64,000 bases of DNA from Lateolabrax maculatus (GCA_031216445.1 CM062197.1:2188501-2252500); one strand, 5' to 3'; positions 45,935 to 58,461 are shown, counted from the stretch's first letter. The notes: generated by a model not told the origin, from the sequence alone. Translations and numbers: made by a program.

Positions 45935-48330
45935 ACAGCTTGGAGTATGCAGAAAAAACTGAGTTAACACAGCAGAGGAGAAATTGACCCTGTTTCCTGA
46001 CTGAAACTAAGTGGGCACTTATATAGAGCTCATGAAGCTCATGAAGGTCATATTCTTCAGAAAAGTGCGACTGGGTTTGTTGTGCAGAGCTGCTGCTGGA
46101 ACTACCGTGAGCAGGACAAGTGCAACAACATCAGAGTTCATGAGGTTAAAAACGGTGTAATTTCTGCCTCAGTACTCGGCTCGTGTTCAGCCGTGTGTAC
46201 AACAGCCAGACAATATAATCACACTAACCATTCTCTTTGTCTCCCCGCCTTCTATTTCTGCCTCCTATGTCCCACCATCCGTGCTTAAAGTATTTTTTTC
46301 CTATATTTTGTATCATCAAAGAGGGCAACATGCAAACCAGTGATTTGTATCATTTTAATGACGCTTTATTGCACCCTGCCGTGCGTTAAGAGCCAGAAGA
46401 AGGAGAATAACAAAGGATTAAGAAGGAACAGGAGAGAAAACACTCTTTACAGCTCCTATGTGTGGAATGCTTATCGCATCTTTCAAATTATACTAATGGC
46501 AGAGAGACGTGAAAGACTCAGAAGAGACTGATAACAGAATACAAAGCCGTCTTATGTTGGATTCACAATGTGTTCTTTTTTTAAGAAAAGAGAATGTGAA
46601 TGTGCAATCAAAAATAACATTTATTTACTTTAATTAATCATTCGGGACTGAACACAAATTGACATTGTTGTGATTATGATGTATTTAATTTTGTTTTCCT
46701 AAAACAACATCTTTAGCAATACAATATCCGCTTAGCTTAGCACCTCCAGGTGTAGCAGTTTACTACTTATTGTCCTGTTTGTCTGCTAAGGAACCCTGTT
46801 AACCCATTTTCAGACTCTTTTTGAGGAGTGTCACTGTGTTATCATGACACCGTTGCTGCGTACGTGGTCAGAGTTTCAGTGATAATCTCTGCTGTTTCCT
46901 TTATGTTCAGGGACAAGTTGTTATAAGGAATGCAGCATAAGGAAGACTCTCACCTTTGTTGTCATGGATGAGGCCAAATACAGTTTTACCGTCTGAAGGT
47001 GTGTCCCCATGGGGCGGCACCATCTCGTTTTCAGTCTTTACTCTGAAGCAGTCACCTCTCTAAACAAATATCTGTATGTGATTGTTACACTTTTGGGCTG
47101 TCTGAGCAGGTGTTGTTTGTCCTGCTGTCCTTGTTCCTCTGGGCTTACAGTCTCCTCCTGTATATTCATGTCAGCATATTCATAGCTCGCAGTGAACCAT
47201 CTGTGAACTCGGCCTGTGCCAGGACAACTTTCTGCCCCGGCGACAAGAGCCAAGTTTGACCCAGACTGCGTCATTTTGCAAATATATGTGCATATATGGA
47301 GGGTGGGAACTGTGTGCCAAGATATATTCACTAAGAAGAGTCACAGAGCTCTTGGAAACGGATGTTTTTCTCCGTCTCTCTGTATCTCAACTGGAAAAAA
47401 GAAAAAGAAAAGCTCATATAGTAAAAAAGAGCATAGAGAAAAAATGATAAAAAAAAAACTCTGTCGAGATGATCCAGCCATGGCCAGTGAACAATGCAGG
47501 GATCCAATAAAGTGGGATTCAGCAATTTGTTCCCATCGCAGACAAATAAAAGCAAAGCAGAACTGACAGTCATGCAGTGACAGCTTTAAGGAAATATGAT
47601 TGAGACAGAGAGAGCGAGCGAGGACTCGTGGGTGCAGTGGTAGTTAAACCCACTTACACTCAATTTCTCCAGCGTTTCCAACTGACCTTAATCACTGAAA
47701 TGGATGAAAGCACTCATTTTCTTCATCTGGGCGAGTTTAAGGTCAGCCGTTTTACGCCACAGCTACATGGTTCTGTCTGAATGGCCGTTTGCATGATCAG
47801 TGACAGAATCGTTTTGCAGCATCTTGTTTTCCCAAAAAGTGAGTGATGACAGAAAGACTTGCAGCGGGGCTACCTTGAGGGTGATGTGTAGATTGGATTT
47901 CACACCGCACCACTGAACTTAAAGCAACCCTGTTTGCTGCTGACCTTTTCGGAGTATGCCCAATCAGATTTTGGTTGACTGAGAAGCTTAAATATGGAGA
48001 AAGCACCTCAGAAATATCTGATTAGTCTAATTTAAAGTGTGTCCTATGATATCAGTGGGGGTGGTTGGTTTGGTAAATACTGTTGTATCCCTGGTAACTG
48101 CATGTACAAAAAAGTCTTAGTAAGTGAAGAACTGAAGAATATTTTGTCACACTGAGCTGCTGTAGGTTAAATAAAGGCCTTGAAAGTCTTTCAACTTGTG
48201 CTCTTAGTTATGGTTTTCATCATTGTTAATAATTGATGGCTGAATCATTTGTTGTTTAGCTGAATATGAGATTTGATGGTGCATCGAATCTTTTCTGAAA
48301 GAATCTAACTGAACTATTATTGGATTTATT
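45935..48330. other. long non-coding stretch, no gene seen
   Basis: No recognisable gene or named repeat. A 116-codon plus frame (47216-47566) becomes a lysine-rich run in an A-rich tract (47393-47460) and is discounted. Short GA run at 47606-47622. Confidence 0.5.
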
Positions 48331-48339
48331 TGTTACACT

Positions 48340-48735
48340 GCTTGAAGACAAGGGGGGAGAAAGGAGGAGAAGAATAAGAGGGAAGGAGAGTGGGAGAGTA
48401 AGACAAAAGAAGAGAGCAAGTATTTGGTTTATGATCCACAATGTTGGAGAATCCAGGCTGCTTTGTAGTATCCACTTCAGGACAGGGAGGCCAGGAGAGG
48501 TTGACAGAAAAGAGCAAAGGACCTTATTGCCTTCGGCCCAGTTCAGGGCAGGAAGAGAAGACGAAGCAGAAGAGGTGAAGACAGAAAAGAGAAAAAGGTG
48601 GAGGTGATCAGACTAGGAGGCCAAACGCCGTCACTTTCAATTGTTTTCAGGATGTGGAGACTAGGGGAAGAGGAAAGGATTCAAAAGAGAAGAAGGAGAA
48701 AAATGTTTGTTTTTAGGATAAAAAAGAAGAGGGCA
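48340..48735 (+). repeat. purine-rich tract
   Basis: Plus-strand GA bias in two blocks, 48345-48420 (GGGGGGAGAAAGGAGGAGAA and similar) and 48540-48735 (GGAAGAGAAGACGAAGCAGA and similar), separated by about 120 bp of mixed sequence. It produces arginine/lysine/glutamate-rich shadow frames. Confidence 0.8.
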
Positions 48736-48739
48736 AAGT

Positions 48740-50430
48740 GGGCTGGTGGGGGGGTTCCCCAGACCACCGCCATGGTCTTCTGTCCCAAATCCATCCGAGG
48801 CTGCATGGCCACACGCCACAATGACAAATCTGCCTGCCAGCCAAGCAGAGGCCGGCGTGACAACTTGGCATTTTAACTGCTCAGCTTAACTTTCAAAGTT
48901 AGACACTGAAAAGAAGACATGAAATTCAGGGCTGCGTTCAGAAAGAACCGACACTTCTTATATTTACAGGTGGCAGGTAAAACACAGGATAGATTTGTTT
49001 TGTAGTTTGCTCCTTCAGAAGGATAGCTGTGCTCAGCTTGAATTGAGTGCTCTGTATATTATATCAGTTCTACTTAATATAGAACTGTGTGTATTTACAA
49101 GACGAAACATGAGCCAATGAGTGGGCAGGCCACTACACTTGCAGCCTAACAGGGTTATGTGAGAGGACTGAGATGGAAGCAGTACATGCAGCCGTATTTT
49201 GAGAGGGGAAAAAACATTGTTTGGAGTAGAGAAGTTGGAATCGTCCAAAATGAAAGTGTTTCCCAGGGATACTGGACTGTGCGGCTGAAGTACTGGTTTA
49301 TGTTAACCACTGTTGAATACGGTGTTGTGAGCACATGCCAAAATGTTAATTGCAACTTCAGAAATGTGAACATAATGGTGCACCTGCATGCAGGTGTGTA
49401 TGAGTCTGGGTGGGAAAAGACTCGCTCTCTGCTTCAAAATATAATAAGTGAGTCATTTCTTGCTCAGAGACAAGATGAAGTATTACGCCTTAAAGGGAAG
49501 GTACGCTTGAAAGCAGTTTATGTAATTAGTGAGATTCTGATCCAGAAATACGAGACAAAACTCGAGAATGTTTTGACATATGTATCGCAACGCGAATGTT
49601 AAAATGGAGAATCAATTCATAACGAGAGGAAAGAAACCTTTTTCATCGTGACTTACGGAGTGAAACGACAGTGTTACTGTGGCATTGTTGTCTTTTTCAA
49701 AGGAATGTCATTCTACGCATGAGATTCTTATCACAGTTTAATGATGGAGCGTAAAAGAGAACAAAGCCTGTGTCTCTTCTTTTTTACTATTCTTGTCTTA
49801 TTTTTCTTCGTCTATTGTTCGAGTTTCTCTGCATCCCTCCTGTGTCTTTCTTGTCCTTGTCTCTAACCCCCACCGCTGTCTCGCACCCCCCCGCGCTTTC
49901 TGACACCTACTTTGACATTATATTAGCTGACAGTTTCTAAAAATGCAGACTTTTAACAAAATGCAATCATTCAAATAGGAGATTTCATTACGCTCAGCGA
50001 GGATTGGATCTTGCCCCATCATCATTTTTCACACGTCAGCCACGTTTCCGTCTCCACTGTGCTGGACAACAGCAGCATAAAACTCTCTTTAGATCTCATT
50101 TTAGTCCCAGTCACTTTGTTTGCACTCCAAACTGTTTGTTTCGGCTGATAAGCTCACAAGTGTTTGAGTAAATTGGATTTTGAATTTGTAAACAAACACT
50201 AATTCCTGAAAATGAGTCATGATCACGTGATGTTTACTGATCTTTGTTTTCACATTTTAGGTTAATGCAAGTCACAAAGATGAGACGGACCAGACTATGG
50301 CATAAAGATCATTACAGGCACATGACTACCTGTTCTAATGACACTGATAATTGTGCTAATTGACGTCTTCTCTCCTGCAGAGCCATCAATGTAAATGCAT
50401 GCTGGGAACTGAGAACTTAAACTCTGAGTC
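48740..50430. other. non-coding stretch, no gene seen
   Basis: Holds a 147-codon plus frame (49159-49602), the longest complex-composition frame in this part. It starts with MRGLRWKQYMQPYFERGKN and has no domain I can name, no codon-bias signal visible by eye, and no flanking splice pattern. I treat it as chance. 49855-49905 is C-rich. Confidence 0.45.
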
Positions 50431-50432
50431 TG

Positions 50433-50464
<32 letters not shown>
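50433..50464. repeat. (GATT)8 tetranucleotide microsatellite
   Basis: Eight uninterrupted GATT units, likely length-polymorphic. Confidence 0.97.
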
Positions 50465-50469
50465 AGTAT

Positions 50470-51885
50470 TTCAGTTGTAAAGTAAAAAAGCAAAGTATGC
50501 CTTTCTGCCCTCTGCCTCTAACACCTGAATGTTGATATTCTTTTTGTGAGTAATATGTAATGATAAGTAAGCTGTCAAGGGGAAAAAGACAAAAATAAAA
50601 ACTTTAATTTCCTGGTGATTGGCCAAATGCCTCAAAACACTATGATATTCAAATGGACTTTGAACATTGTAAAAGAAGCAAGAATTTTTATTAAAGCATT
50701 TTTCCTGCTTTGCAGGGAGCCTTTGACATGCATTTATTTCACCACAGTGCACTGCAGAGATTCGAAACCTGCTTGATATACATAATCTGTCTGTGTGAAG
50801 TGAACGGCAAGCATTCTCCATTTTTTCTCAAGTTACATCATCGCTGCGTGGTTCAGAGTTGAGTTTAAGGACACAAAAATCCTTGTTGATGTTTCACTTT
50901 AGGTGCCTGTGGTGAGACATTCATTAGTCTAAAAACGTGCAGGTGGAAACAAAGCCTCCCCAAACCTGCACTGCTCAAACTGCGGAGTCAGACCTGAGTC
51001 AGGCATAGGGGCTCAGCGGCCTGGCTTGTTTTGCTTGTTTTTTCATTAGTCATGCAGGTTGTGGTGCGATGTAGGGCGGCTGAGGTCACGTTGCACCCAG
51101 GAGAGTCCCATCCTGCTCCGATGACCTCACACACCACATTAGCATGGGGATGACGACTGTGAGCGAACTGCATCTGTTGCAGCCTGTTCGGGTATTATGA
51201 GGCCATCCTTAGTGTATCCAGGAAAAGTGTTTTAATATGCAGCGGGTCTGTGTATGTGTGTGCTCGAGATTGAGAATAGGAAAGAAACCTCTTTAAATTG
51301 GGGTTGGTTACATGTTTGTAGATTCCTTCAGAGAGATGAAACCTGTGATGCATTCCTTGCAGCAGGAAGCATCTTTTCAGATGATTTCAATGAGCTTGAG
51401 CATTTTTCAGGCCTCATTTGAGCTCCAGGCATCTTGCAGTCATGTCTACAGCGTGCCTTGTGTTATCTGAAGACTTCTAAATCCACACGCACACACAAAA
51501 GACAGATGACAAATCCAGAATTCATTATCACTGCATTTTTTTCTTTGCTTTCTAATCCAGCAATAACAAAAAATACAATAAAATATCAATTCACATTAAA
51601 TATAAATCAAATAGCATCCATTACTTACAAGGCAGTGCTGTAATTTGGGATGATTATTATGAACTACTATCTCTATACTATTCTGCATCACTATGATTTG
51701 ATAGCAGTGGTTTCACTCCTTTACTTTGCTCTGAACACACTTAATATTTTCTGGCTCCTTCCACAAAAGATAGACGTCATGAGAGCAGGAAACTGACCTG
51801 CTTTCACTGATTTGTGAGTGAAGGTCAAATAGTGAGGAGAGTCGGAGCTGGATAATAACTGGAGTATAAAGTGGAGCCTAAGTGG
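50470..51885. other. non-coding stretch, no gene seen
   Basis: Nothing recognised. A 116-codon minus frame (50471-50821) and shorter ones carry no domain. 51050-51180 is slightly GC-richer. Confidence 0.5.

Positions 51886-51886
<1 letters not shown>

Positions 51887-51917
<31 letters not shown>
51887..51917. repeat. (TG)15 microsatellite
   Basis: Uninterrupted TG tract. Confidence 0.97.
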
Positions 51918-51919
<2 letters not shown>

Positions 51920-53047
51920 ACGAGACAGTGTTTATATATTTGTTGGGCAGTTGCTGCATAAATAAACACTTGGCCATCTTCATGTTTGCATTTGTACGTT
52001 TGAATCCATGTGTTTGTGTGAATAATTGTGCGTACATCACCCACATCTCTGTGAAATGGGGAAGTTATTTATCGTACTTTTAGGAAGCAAGACATTTTAG
52101 ATGGTAGTTTGTTCTTGAAATATTTGGTTAGTTACATTGAGATGATCAGAATAAACTATATGGGTTGTACTTGCTTTCCTGGCACCAAACTCAACAATAA
52201 GATGTGTGTAATCCAGTTTGGATAGAATCACAACCCTACAGATTCTGTCGTGAGGCACCGCAGGCTTCAGGACTCGTTCCTTCTCCGAGGTCTCGTTTTT
52301 CATTCAGCGCACAACAATCTCCGACACTTTCAGTGTTTACAGCTGAACGCAATACTATGAATGTCTCCAAGGACAGTCTTGCCATTCTCTATGATAGCTG
52401 GCTTTTCACCTTCAAGTGTGGCCGTTCGGAACAGGTTTCGACGTGGTTACACAACACACATTTATCTCCTTTCTACAGTGCCCCCTGATTTCTGGACGCC
52501 GGCGTCTCTAGTTTTGGTTGATGAGCAACTTGTTTAACACATGAACAAACTGAAGTCTATATTATACAAATGCGAGTCTCACACTAGAAATCTGAGTTAC
52601 AACTGTGGGAAATTGGAAGTTTATAAGTGTTATTGTTGTTTTGTTAATAATAATAGTATTTTCCAACCCACCTTCTATTGTGAGTCTAACCTGTACATCA
52701 AAATCCATAAAATACGCTGAATATATGCCTATTTAATGTTTAATATGACTGGTTACTCCTAAGGAGATAACTGGAAGAGATTTTTGTTAATCAAACACAT
52801 CTTGTGTGGTGTTTTGGAGTGAACTCACTCTGGAAAAGTTTTCCAAAGTTGTCAGACTTGTTGCTCAGCTTCTATTGGAGTGCTGAGTGCACAGGAGGCT
52901 TAGTACTGGTAATATCCAGCCAACTTGCTGTGTAAACACATCCAAACCAATTTATAGAATAGATCAACCTATCTGCTGAACTGCTCACAGTGTGAATGCA
53001 GCAATGTTGTTAGTTCTTTGCTCTACATGTTGAGCTTTTTATGTACA

Positions 53048-53048
<1 letters not shown>
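51920..53048. other. non-coding stretch, no gene seen
   Basis: No named content. A 94-codon plus frame (52204-52488) lies in a moderately CpG-bearing patch and is unrecognised. Confidence 0.45.

Positions 53049-53050
<2 letters not shown>

Positions 53051-53097
<47 letters not shown>
53051..53097. repeat. (GT)23 microsatellite
   Basis: A long uninterrupted GT tract, second longest in the window; Z-DNA-prone and likely polymorphic. Confidence 0.98.
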
Positions 53098-53100
<3 letters not shown>

Positions 53101-53104
53101 ACGT

Positions 53105-53340
53105 AGTTCAGCGTGTCCATTGTCAGGAGGGGAGAGTGTTTAACAAATGACTGCCAGCTCGGGGACACAGGGGCCACGGACCTCTGCTAGGGAGTCGGCC
53201 AACAATAAATCTCAAAAATCAATATGACAGGGCCCGGGGTAATCAGTATCAATGATTTTAAACTGGAATAAGTCCCTCGGGGAGAAGAATGATAAAATTC
53301 TCTGAGCTTGGAGTCTGAAAAACATCCCGAGGATGAAGGA
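53105..53340. promoter_or_regulatory. candidate conserved non-coding element
   Basis: A repeat-free, even-composition block between a GT tract and a GA-rich stretch. It contains CCAACAATAAATCTC, ATCAATATGACAGGG, GTAATCAGTATCAATGATTT and GATAAAATTCTCTGAGC, a density of TGACAG/TCAATGAT/AATAAA cores like that of Meis/Pbx/Hox-bound enhancers. Judged by appearance only. Confidence 0.25.
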
Positions 53341-53341
53341 T

Positions 53342-54072
53342 GAAGAAAGAGAGAGAAAAAGAGGAGTGGAAAAAAAAAGAAAGAGATAGATTATTGATGC
53401 TTTTTACCCAGAAACCCCTGCAGCAGGGTTAGGATCTCTGTTGTGCTTTCTCTGTATGTCACTTGTGCTCTTCCCTTCTTTCTTCTTTTTACATTCCATT
53501 GCTCATTTTCTGCAGTCTCTTCTATTCTTTCTCACTCTGTCCAAGTTTACATTCTTACAACACTTGTTTTCTAGTTTGCAGCTTTTTTACCTTTCATGCT
53601 TCCTCAGTCATGCTTCCGCCACTCTGTGTTCAGGGTAACTGTCTTATAACTGATAACTGACTTAGACTTTTTTTTTTATTTTTACAGGATATATTTTTGA
53701 TATCCTCTCTCTCTCCTCTGCTACCCTCTATTTTTTGTCTTCTGTCTTTGTTTGATGGACAGAATCCACAAATAAAATTTTACTAAAATGTCTCACTATC
53801 AATTTACAGTGCACCCATGTGTTAGACCCAAGTGTCTTCTTTTCATGGAGGATACGGGAGACATGTTACTTGACTGTTACTTTTCAATAACAGCAGCGAA
53901 GTTATGTGTTGAAAAGAATACACATAAGATCGTTTAGATTACCTTCAGTTGTTATTGTGTACTCTGACATACAGGCTGCTTAACCCTCTGATTAGTGGAG
54001 GTTGTTGGGCCGAACACAGATCTGGAGACTGGAGATCAGGTACAAAAAACAAACACACAAAAAAAAACAATA
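53342..54072. other. non-coding stretch, GA- then CT-biased
   Basis: 53335-53390 is GA-rich, and 53440-53640 is C/T-rich, keeping two overlapping 65-codon plus frames open. No gene seen. Confidence 0.5.
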
Positions 54073-54075
54073 CTA

Positions 54076-54076
<1 letters not shown>

Positions 54077-54108
<32 letters not shown>
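54077..54108. repeat. (CTA)n trinucleotide microsatellite
   Basis: About ten CTA units flanked by a degenerate CTACAACAAC end. It gives leucine or serine runs in shadow frames on the two strands. Confidence 0.97.
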
Positions 54109-54111
54109 AAC

Positions 54112-55890
54112 AACTAATACTCTTCTGCAATGTTCTGGTAAAAAAAAGTGTAATGTGTAATTTAAGATTGAAGACAGTACTCATGATACACAAATTATAC
54201 TTTTGTTAATGATGCAAATACATAATGTTGTCAGGTTTATAGCCCAGTTCCTGATTTCAGAGTTGCTGATTTTGTTTTTGCGATTCAAATAACTCTGTTG
54301 TTGTTGTGCTTACCGACAGCTGTTTCCCCGGTTGGAAAACAACCCGTCCAGCTTCGTAGGCTGGATTAAGAATAGTGAAGTCATCTTCTTGTGTCAGAGC
54401 CAAAAAATAGCCGGCAAAATGGCGACCGGCGTGACTGAGATGCAGCCGTAGAGGTCGTTCTAAGTCGACTAAGAGAAAAAAAACAACTCTTCAATCATCA
54501 TTTACTCTTCGATGTGTTGCCTTAAAATGAAGTAGAACTTGTTTAGGGCAAAAAATCCACACAAGAAGACTAACATGAACATGATGTCAGACTAAATACT
54601 GATGACACAAAATAGCGAAACACTCATCCCACATCATCACCCCCCCACCTCTGACACCAAACCTTCGCCCTTGGTTGGACCACTTCCAGAGCTGTTTACT
54701 GTTCATTTGTTTTGTGTATTCTTCATATGAGACTCATTGTTGGCAGGAGGAGTTGGCTGATTACATGTGCAGCAGCGGCAGGTCTCTGGAACAGCGGGCC
54801 GGTGCCCTTTGCTGAAGACAGTATTTAATCACTCCCACCAACCCCCCCTTGGCACTAGTCAGAAATATGGTGAATGCTACCCTGTCATGCTTGAAACATC
54901 TGGGGACCTCTGTGGGTAAATGTCAACAAATAACATTCTGTCAGCGTTTTAAACATTTATCTGCCCTGGAGTTTCTCTTTGCAGAGCCTCCTCCTGCCCC
55001 TCCTGCTCGGTTGCAGCTGCCCTGGGTTCCCCCCCGATGCATTTTAAACCCAGATAACACCCTAATACCCTTACACTCGCTGCAGCCCGAGCTCCACAGG
55101 CATTCATTTCAAAAACTTTTAGCCTCTTTTTTTTTTTTCCAGCAGATAAATGTTGGCATCCATAATAACTTGCATTCAAAGGAAAGCAAACCTCTGAACG
55201 CAGAGCAGGCAGGCCTCATTTTGGCTTCAGCGATACCAGAAGGCAAAGAGAGTCTGGCAAGCCCGAGAGTACCAGCTGCACAGCATATTTCATATTATAC
55301 ACTCAGTGGATAAAACATTAGGAATACTCTTTTTTTATATATATGTATATAATGCTTCCATAGTATGTCTTTTGTCCCTTCACTGAAATCTTTCCTCCTC
55401 AACCTTTAGTTGATTTAAAACTCAATCAGGACTCATATTCCTCTTGCTTCATCTGGTAATTTTGTTAATGAATAGAATTTCTCGTTATTGTTTCACAAAG
55501 ACAAAACAAAATTTTGCTCCTTGACATGAAAATAAGTAGGGCTTCCTTTTGGTTGAGGATTCAAATCCAGTTATGACCTTTACTGAATGTCAACCTCTTT
55601 CCAGGGAAGGCTTGTCCTTAACATTGTTTGCTTTTATTGAATATTCAATTTGATAAATCAAAAGATACATTAAAAATATGCTCACCGTGTGAGCCTTGGA
55701 CTGTGCATGCAAAAAAAGGAGTGTCCACTGGCAAGCAATAGTATTTTGGCAGCAATGTGGACAGGCCACAGTAACTGCTGCTGGTAGCAGAACTGGCGAT
55801 GAGTATCAAAAACACTCAAATCAAAAAAAAGTTTAAGTGCGTTTTATAACAGTGGATATAGAAGTTTAGCAGTGTGTGACTTGGATGGTG
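54112..55890. other. non-coding stretch, no gene seen
   Basis: A small CpG-bearing patch at 54310-54470 includes GGCAAAATGGCGACCGGCGT, whose frame stops after ten codons. A 154-codon plus frame (54849-55313) includes a poly-phenylalanine run from a T tract and is discounted. 55293-55325 resembles the outer end of a fish DNA element (see findings). Confidence 0.45.
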
Positions 55891-55894
55891 TAAC

Positions 55895-55930
55895 GCTTCT
55901 ATTTCTTACTGGGATTAATAAAGTACTCCG
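55895..55930 (+). mobile_element. short retroposon 3' tail
   Basis: TTACTGGGATTAATAAAGTA matches the closing words of many fish LINE/SINE 3' ends. No coding or internal part is recognisable upstream, so this is a tentative call. Confidence 0.4.
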
Positions 55931-55934
55931 TTAA

Positions 55935-56300
55935 CAAAACATCTATAATGCACAAATAAACAAAATATTTTAAAAACTTGACATTTTCTAGTTCTTCAGT
56001 TGCCAGCGTATATGTGTGAACTCACGGATTGGGTTTCCTCGCCTGCAGATGACGAGCGCCTTGCTTGAGCTCCTGTTGACAGACTGTCTATCGCCTCCGT
56101 TGAACCTGCGAGCTTCAAAATATTCTTTCAGTTTCATAGTGAACAGATGCTGTCTGACGTGAAAATGTCACGCTAGATCAGAGGAGAACAACAGTACATC
56201 GTAAAGGTCACTGGGGGAGGAGGAGGGTTGTCTCACCCACCCACACACTGTAAAGTTCCCACAATGCTGTGCAGGGATTGGGACGGGGACCGTTGAATGG
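55935..56300. other. non-coding stretch, no gene seen
   Basis: Ordinary sequence with a G9 run at its end (56311-56319). Nothing recognised. Confidence 0.45.
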
Positions 56301-56339
56301 TGAGGGGTGGGGGGGGGGTTTGTGTTAATCTCCCCAGTG

Positions 56340-56580
56340 AAGGAAACGGAGACGCTTCTTCATTTCTTTTTATTCGCTCTGCTCTCTGCTCTCTCCACTC
56401 GTGTCTCTTTCTACCCTCAGCTCCTCTGCTCATCATTTCATTTTCCACCCTCCCCTCATTATCTTTCAAGCCCTCAGCTCATCATTTCATCATGTCCTCC
56501 GTCATATCTCAACTTTTACATTCCTTCCGTTCTCCCGGTCTGTCTATCTCTGTCTGTCACTGTCTATTCAGAGCAGATTA
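56340..56580 (+). repeat. pyrimidine-rich tract
   Basis: C/T-biased (TCTGCTCTCTCCACTC, TCCACCCTCCCC and similar). Three staggered plus frames are open across it for that reason. A minus frame is correspondingly Glu/Arg-rich. Confidence 0.75.
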
Positions 56581-56755
56581 GAAGCTATCAAACTGCCAGC
56601 CGACACTGACTCATGAGCCCTAGAGTCTGGGTTTGTGTGTGAGAAGCTTCGAGGTTAATCTTTTGTCAAATCTTTGTGTTTAACCTTTACGGTTAGCACA
56701 CACGACTCATTTATTTTTTTGTCTTGGCTTTCTAATCACTGTGCTACTGTTGATA

Positions 56756-56771
56756 ACACACACACACACAC
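56756..56771. repeat. (CA)n microsatellite, left member of an opposed pair
   Basis: About eight CA units, then degenerate CACATACACACGCG to 56810. A TG tract 150 bp downstream is complementary. Confidence 0.92.
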
Positions 56772-56924
56772 TCTCAACTTACGTGTGCACAAACACACAT
56801 ACACACGCGATCAATGCCAACACTGATCGAGGTTAAACTGACAAGCAACGATGATGAATTACCCACCTGCCCGCTAAATTTAACCTCCTCGACTTTAGCA
56901 GCCAAACAGCATATTGTAACATAC

Positions 56925-56949
56925 TGTGTGTGTGTGTGTGTGTGTGTGT
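56925..56949. repeat. (TG)n microsatellite, right member of an opposed pair
   Basis: About 12 TG units followed by TTTGTGTTTTC. It can pair with the CA tract at 56756. Confidence 0.95.
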
Positions 56950-56954
56950 TTGTG

Positions 56955-57730
56955 TTTTCTCCACAACATACTACAAGTCCCGATTCAATACAGTTCCTTT
57001 CAAATTCATACAGGAGCCACATTTTGGAAACCTGAAACTGCAGTCATTACTGCTTCCTGCAGCAGTGTAAGCTTGATCTAGAAAGTAGTGCTGACAAAAG
57101 TTAGCAGAGGGTCCCTATGAAAAATATGCATGTCATTAGTATAGTATCAGTGTACATATGTCAGAAATGAAACTAGTCGTGAGGATTTTGAAATGTAACA
57201 TGCTACAAAGGTTGAGAACGTAGTACACATGCTTCACATTGATATCGTCATTTAAATGCTGTTCAAACAGCTGTTAGCTGTAACCTTAATGTCTAAAGAA
57301 ATTCTCCCTTGTCATGCAGATCTAACCCTGTGTTTTGTCCTTCAAATCACCAAATTCTGGCATACTGGGTGAACAAGAGGAAGAAAAGATCCTGTTTCTT
57401 GTCAACAGTCAGGCTCGAGCCACAGAAGATGTAATGGTTGATGGATGCACAGTGATCTCTGGCTGTGTTTCAGTTAGATTACCCTGGCTCTAAGAGCTGT
57501 AGTGCTCTGCACAGTGCGTCATTTGTTTTTTGAATCTGTTTGAATCTGAATCTGGAGAGGAAGATGCTCCATTTGTATAGTACAGTGCTCTCACTTAAGT
57601 TTTGATGTGTGTTGTCGCCACTGTCGATAAAGAATATTTCCTAGTAGTGACAATACACCACCATCAAAAGTCAAACAGGGGAAATCTGCTGCATGTCAAG
57701 TATTAGTCAAGAGAGATACGAGGAAATAGT
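56955..57730. other. non-coding stretch, no gene seen
   Basis: No coding frame of note. A short TGAATCTG duplication near 57531-57556. Confidence 0.5.
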
Positions 57731-57732
57731 GA

Positions 57733-57928
57733 TCTGTTGACCTTCACTCTAACGTCACCATCAGGCCAAAAATTTCCAGCGAAAATATCAAAATCTATTG
57801 GGCAAATTTCCACGAAATTTACTGAACATATGCACGCTTCCCAGAGGATGAACCCTATCAATGTTGGACGCGTGATGACTTTCTTCTAGCACCAACATCA
57901 GGACAATGTGTCAACTTTGTCAGCAAGA
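57733..57928 (+). repeat. teleost interspersed repeat, copy 2 of 3
   Basis: Words in family order: TCTAACGTCACCATCAGGCC, AAAAATTTCC, AAAATCTATTGGGCAAATTT, CCACGAAATTTACTGAACAT, TTCCCAGAGGATGAACCCTA, then GATGACTTTCTTCTAGCACC and AACATCAGG. These follow the abundant fish family that reads attggatggattgccatgaaattt. Same orientation as the copies at 38.1 and 61.2 kb. The class is not known to me. Confidence 0.7.
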
Positions 57929-57929
57929 C

Positions 57930-58244
57930 ATTTTATAATCTAATAAATGGCCACATCATTTTTCAGTCATGTCACTACATTGTTCATTCTTTTCGACACT
58001 GTAATGAATTAATATTGGGGTCTCTAGAGGCCACTGGGACTTTGGAGTTGTAGTCTTGTTTGCATAAAAAAAAAAAAAAATTATTGCATGTAGAGAATGG
58101 TAACAAAAAAATGGAAAACCTACCAGGGAAGATCTTATATTGACGTGTTCTAGTTCAGTGTAGACAACCTTCACGTGGTTTCGAAGTAAATAGATATGAG
58201 ACCTTCAGCAGGGCGAATAAGTTAGATGGACTCCCTCATCCATG
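57930..58244. other. non-coding stretch, no gene seen
   Basis: Contains an A17 run at 58064-58080. Nothing recognised. Confidence 0.5.
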
Positions 58245-58254
58245 CACACACACG

Positions 58255-58284
<30 letters not shown>
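58245..58284. repeat. (CA)n microsatellite, left member of second opposed pair
   Basis: CA tract with one GAA interruption (58253-58255). Confidence 0.96.
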
Positions 58285-58287
<3 letters not shown>

Positions 58288-58429
58288 CTACACACATGCA
58301 ACCAGACAAACACACAATCATTGAAATGTTGACATGTTCTCTATTTTTAATGGGTGTTTCCATTTATAGCTAAAGGTCAAGGGAAAACTTGAAGTTGGCT
58401 TTTCTCTCGCTTGTCCACTGCACAGCACG

Positions 58430-58447
58430 CACCCCCCCCCCACCCCC
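58430..58447. repeat. C-rich run
   Basis: C-tract broken by one A, just upstream of the long TG tract. Confidence 0.9.
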
Positions 58448-58461
58448 GTCGATGCTACATG

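Noticed and set aside
49159..49602. 147-codon plus-strand frame with varied composition
   Set aside because: No recognisable family and no exon boundaries; kept as non-coding, though a protein search would be a quick test.
54413..54450. ATGGCGACCGGCGT start resembling a YY1-type first exon
   Set aside because: Frame stops after ten codons with no donor-like site before the stop, and the motif context is weaker than at 40.9 kb.
54849..55313. 154-codon plus-strand frame
   Set aside because: Contains a phenylalanine run from a T tract and no domain.
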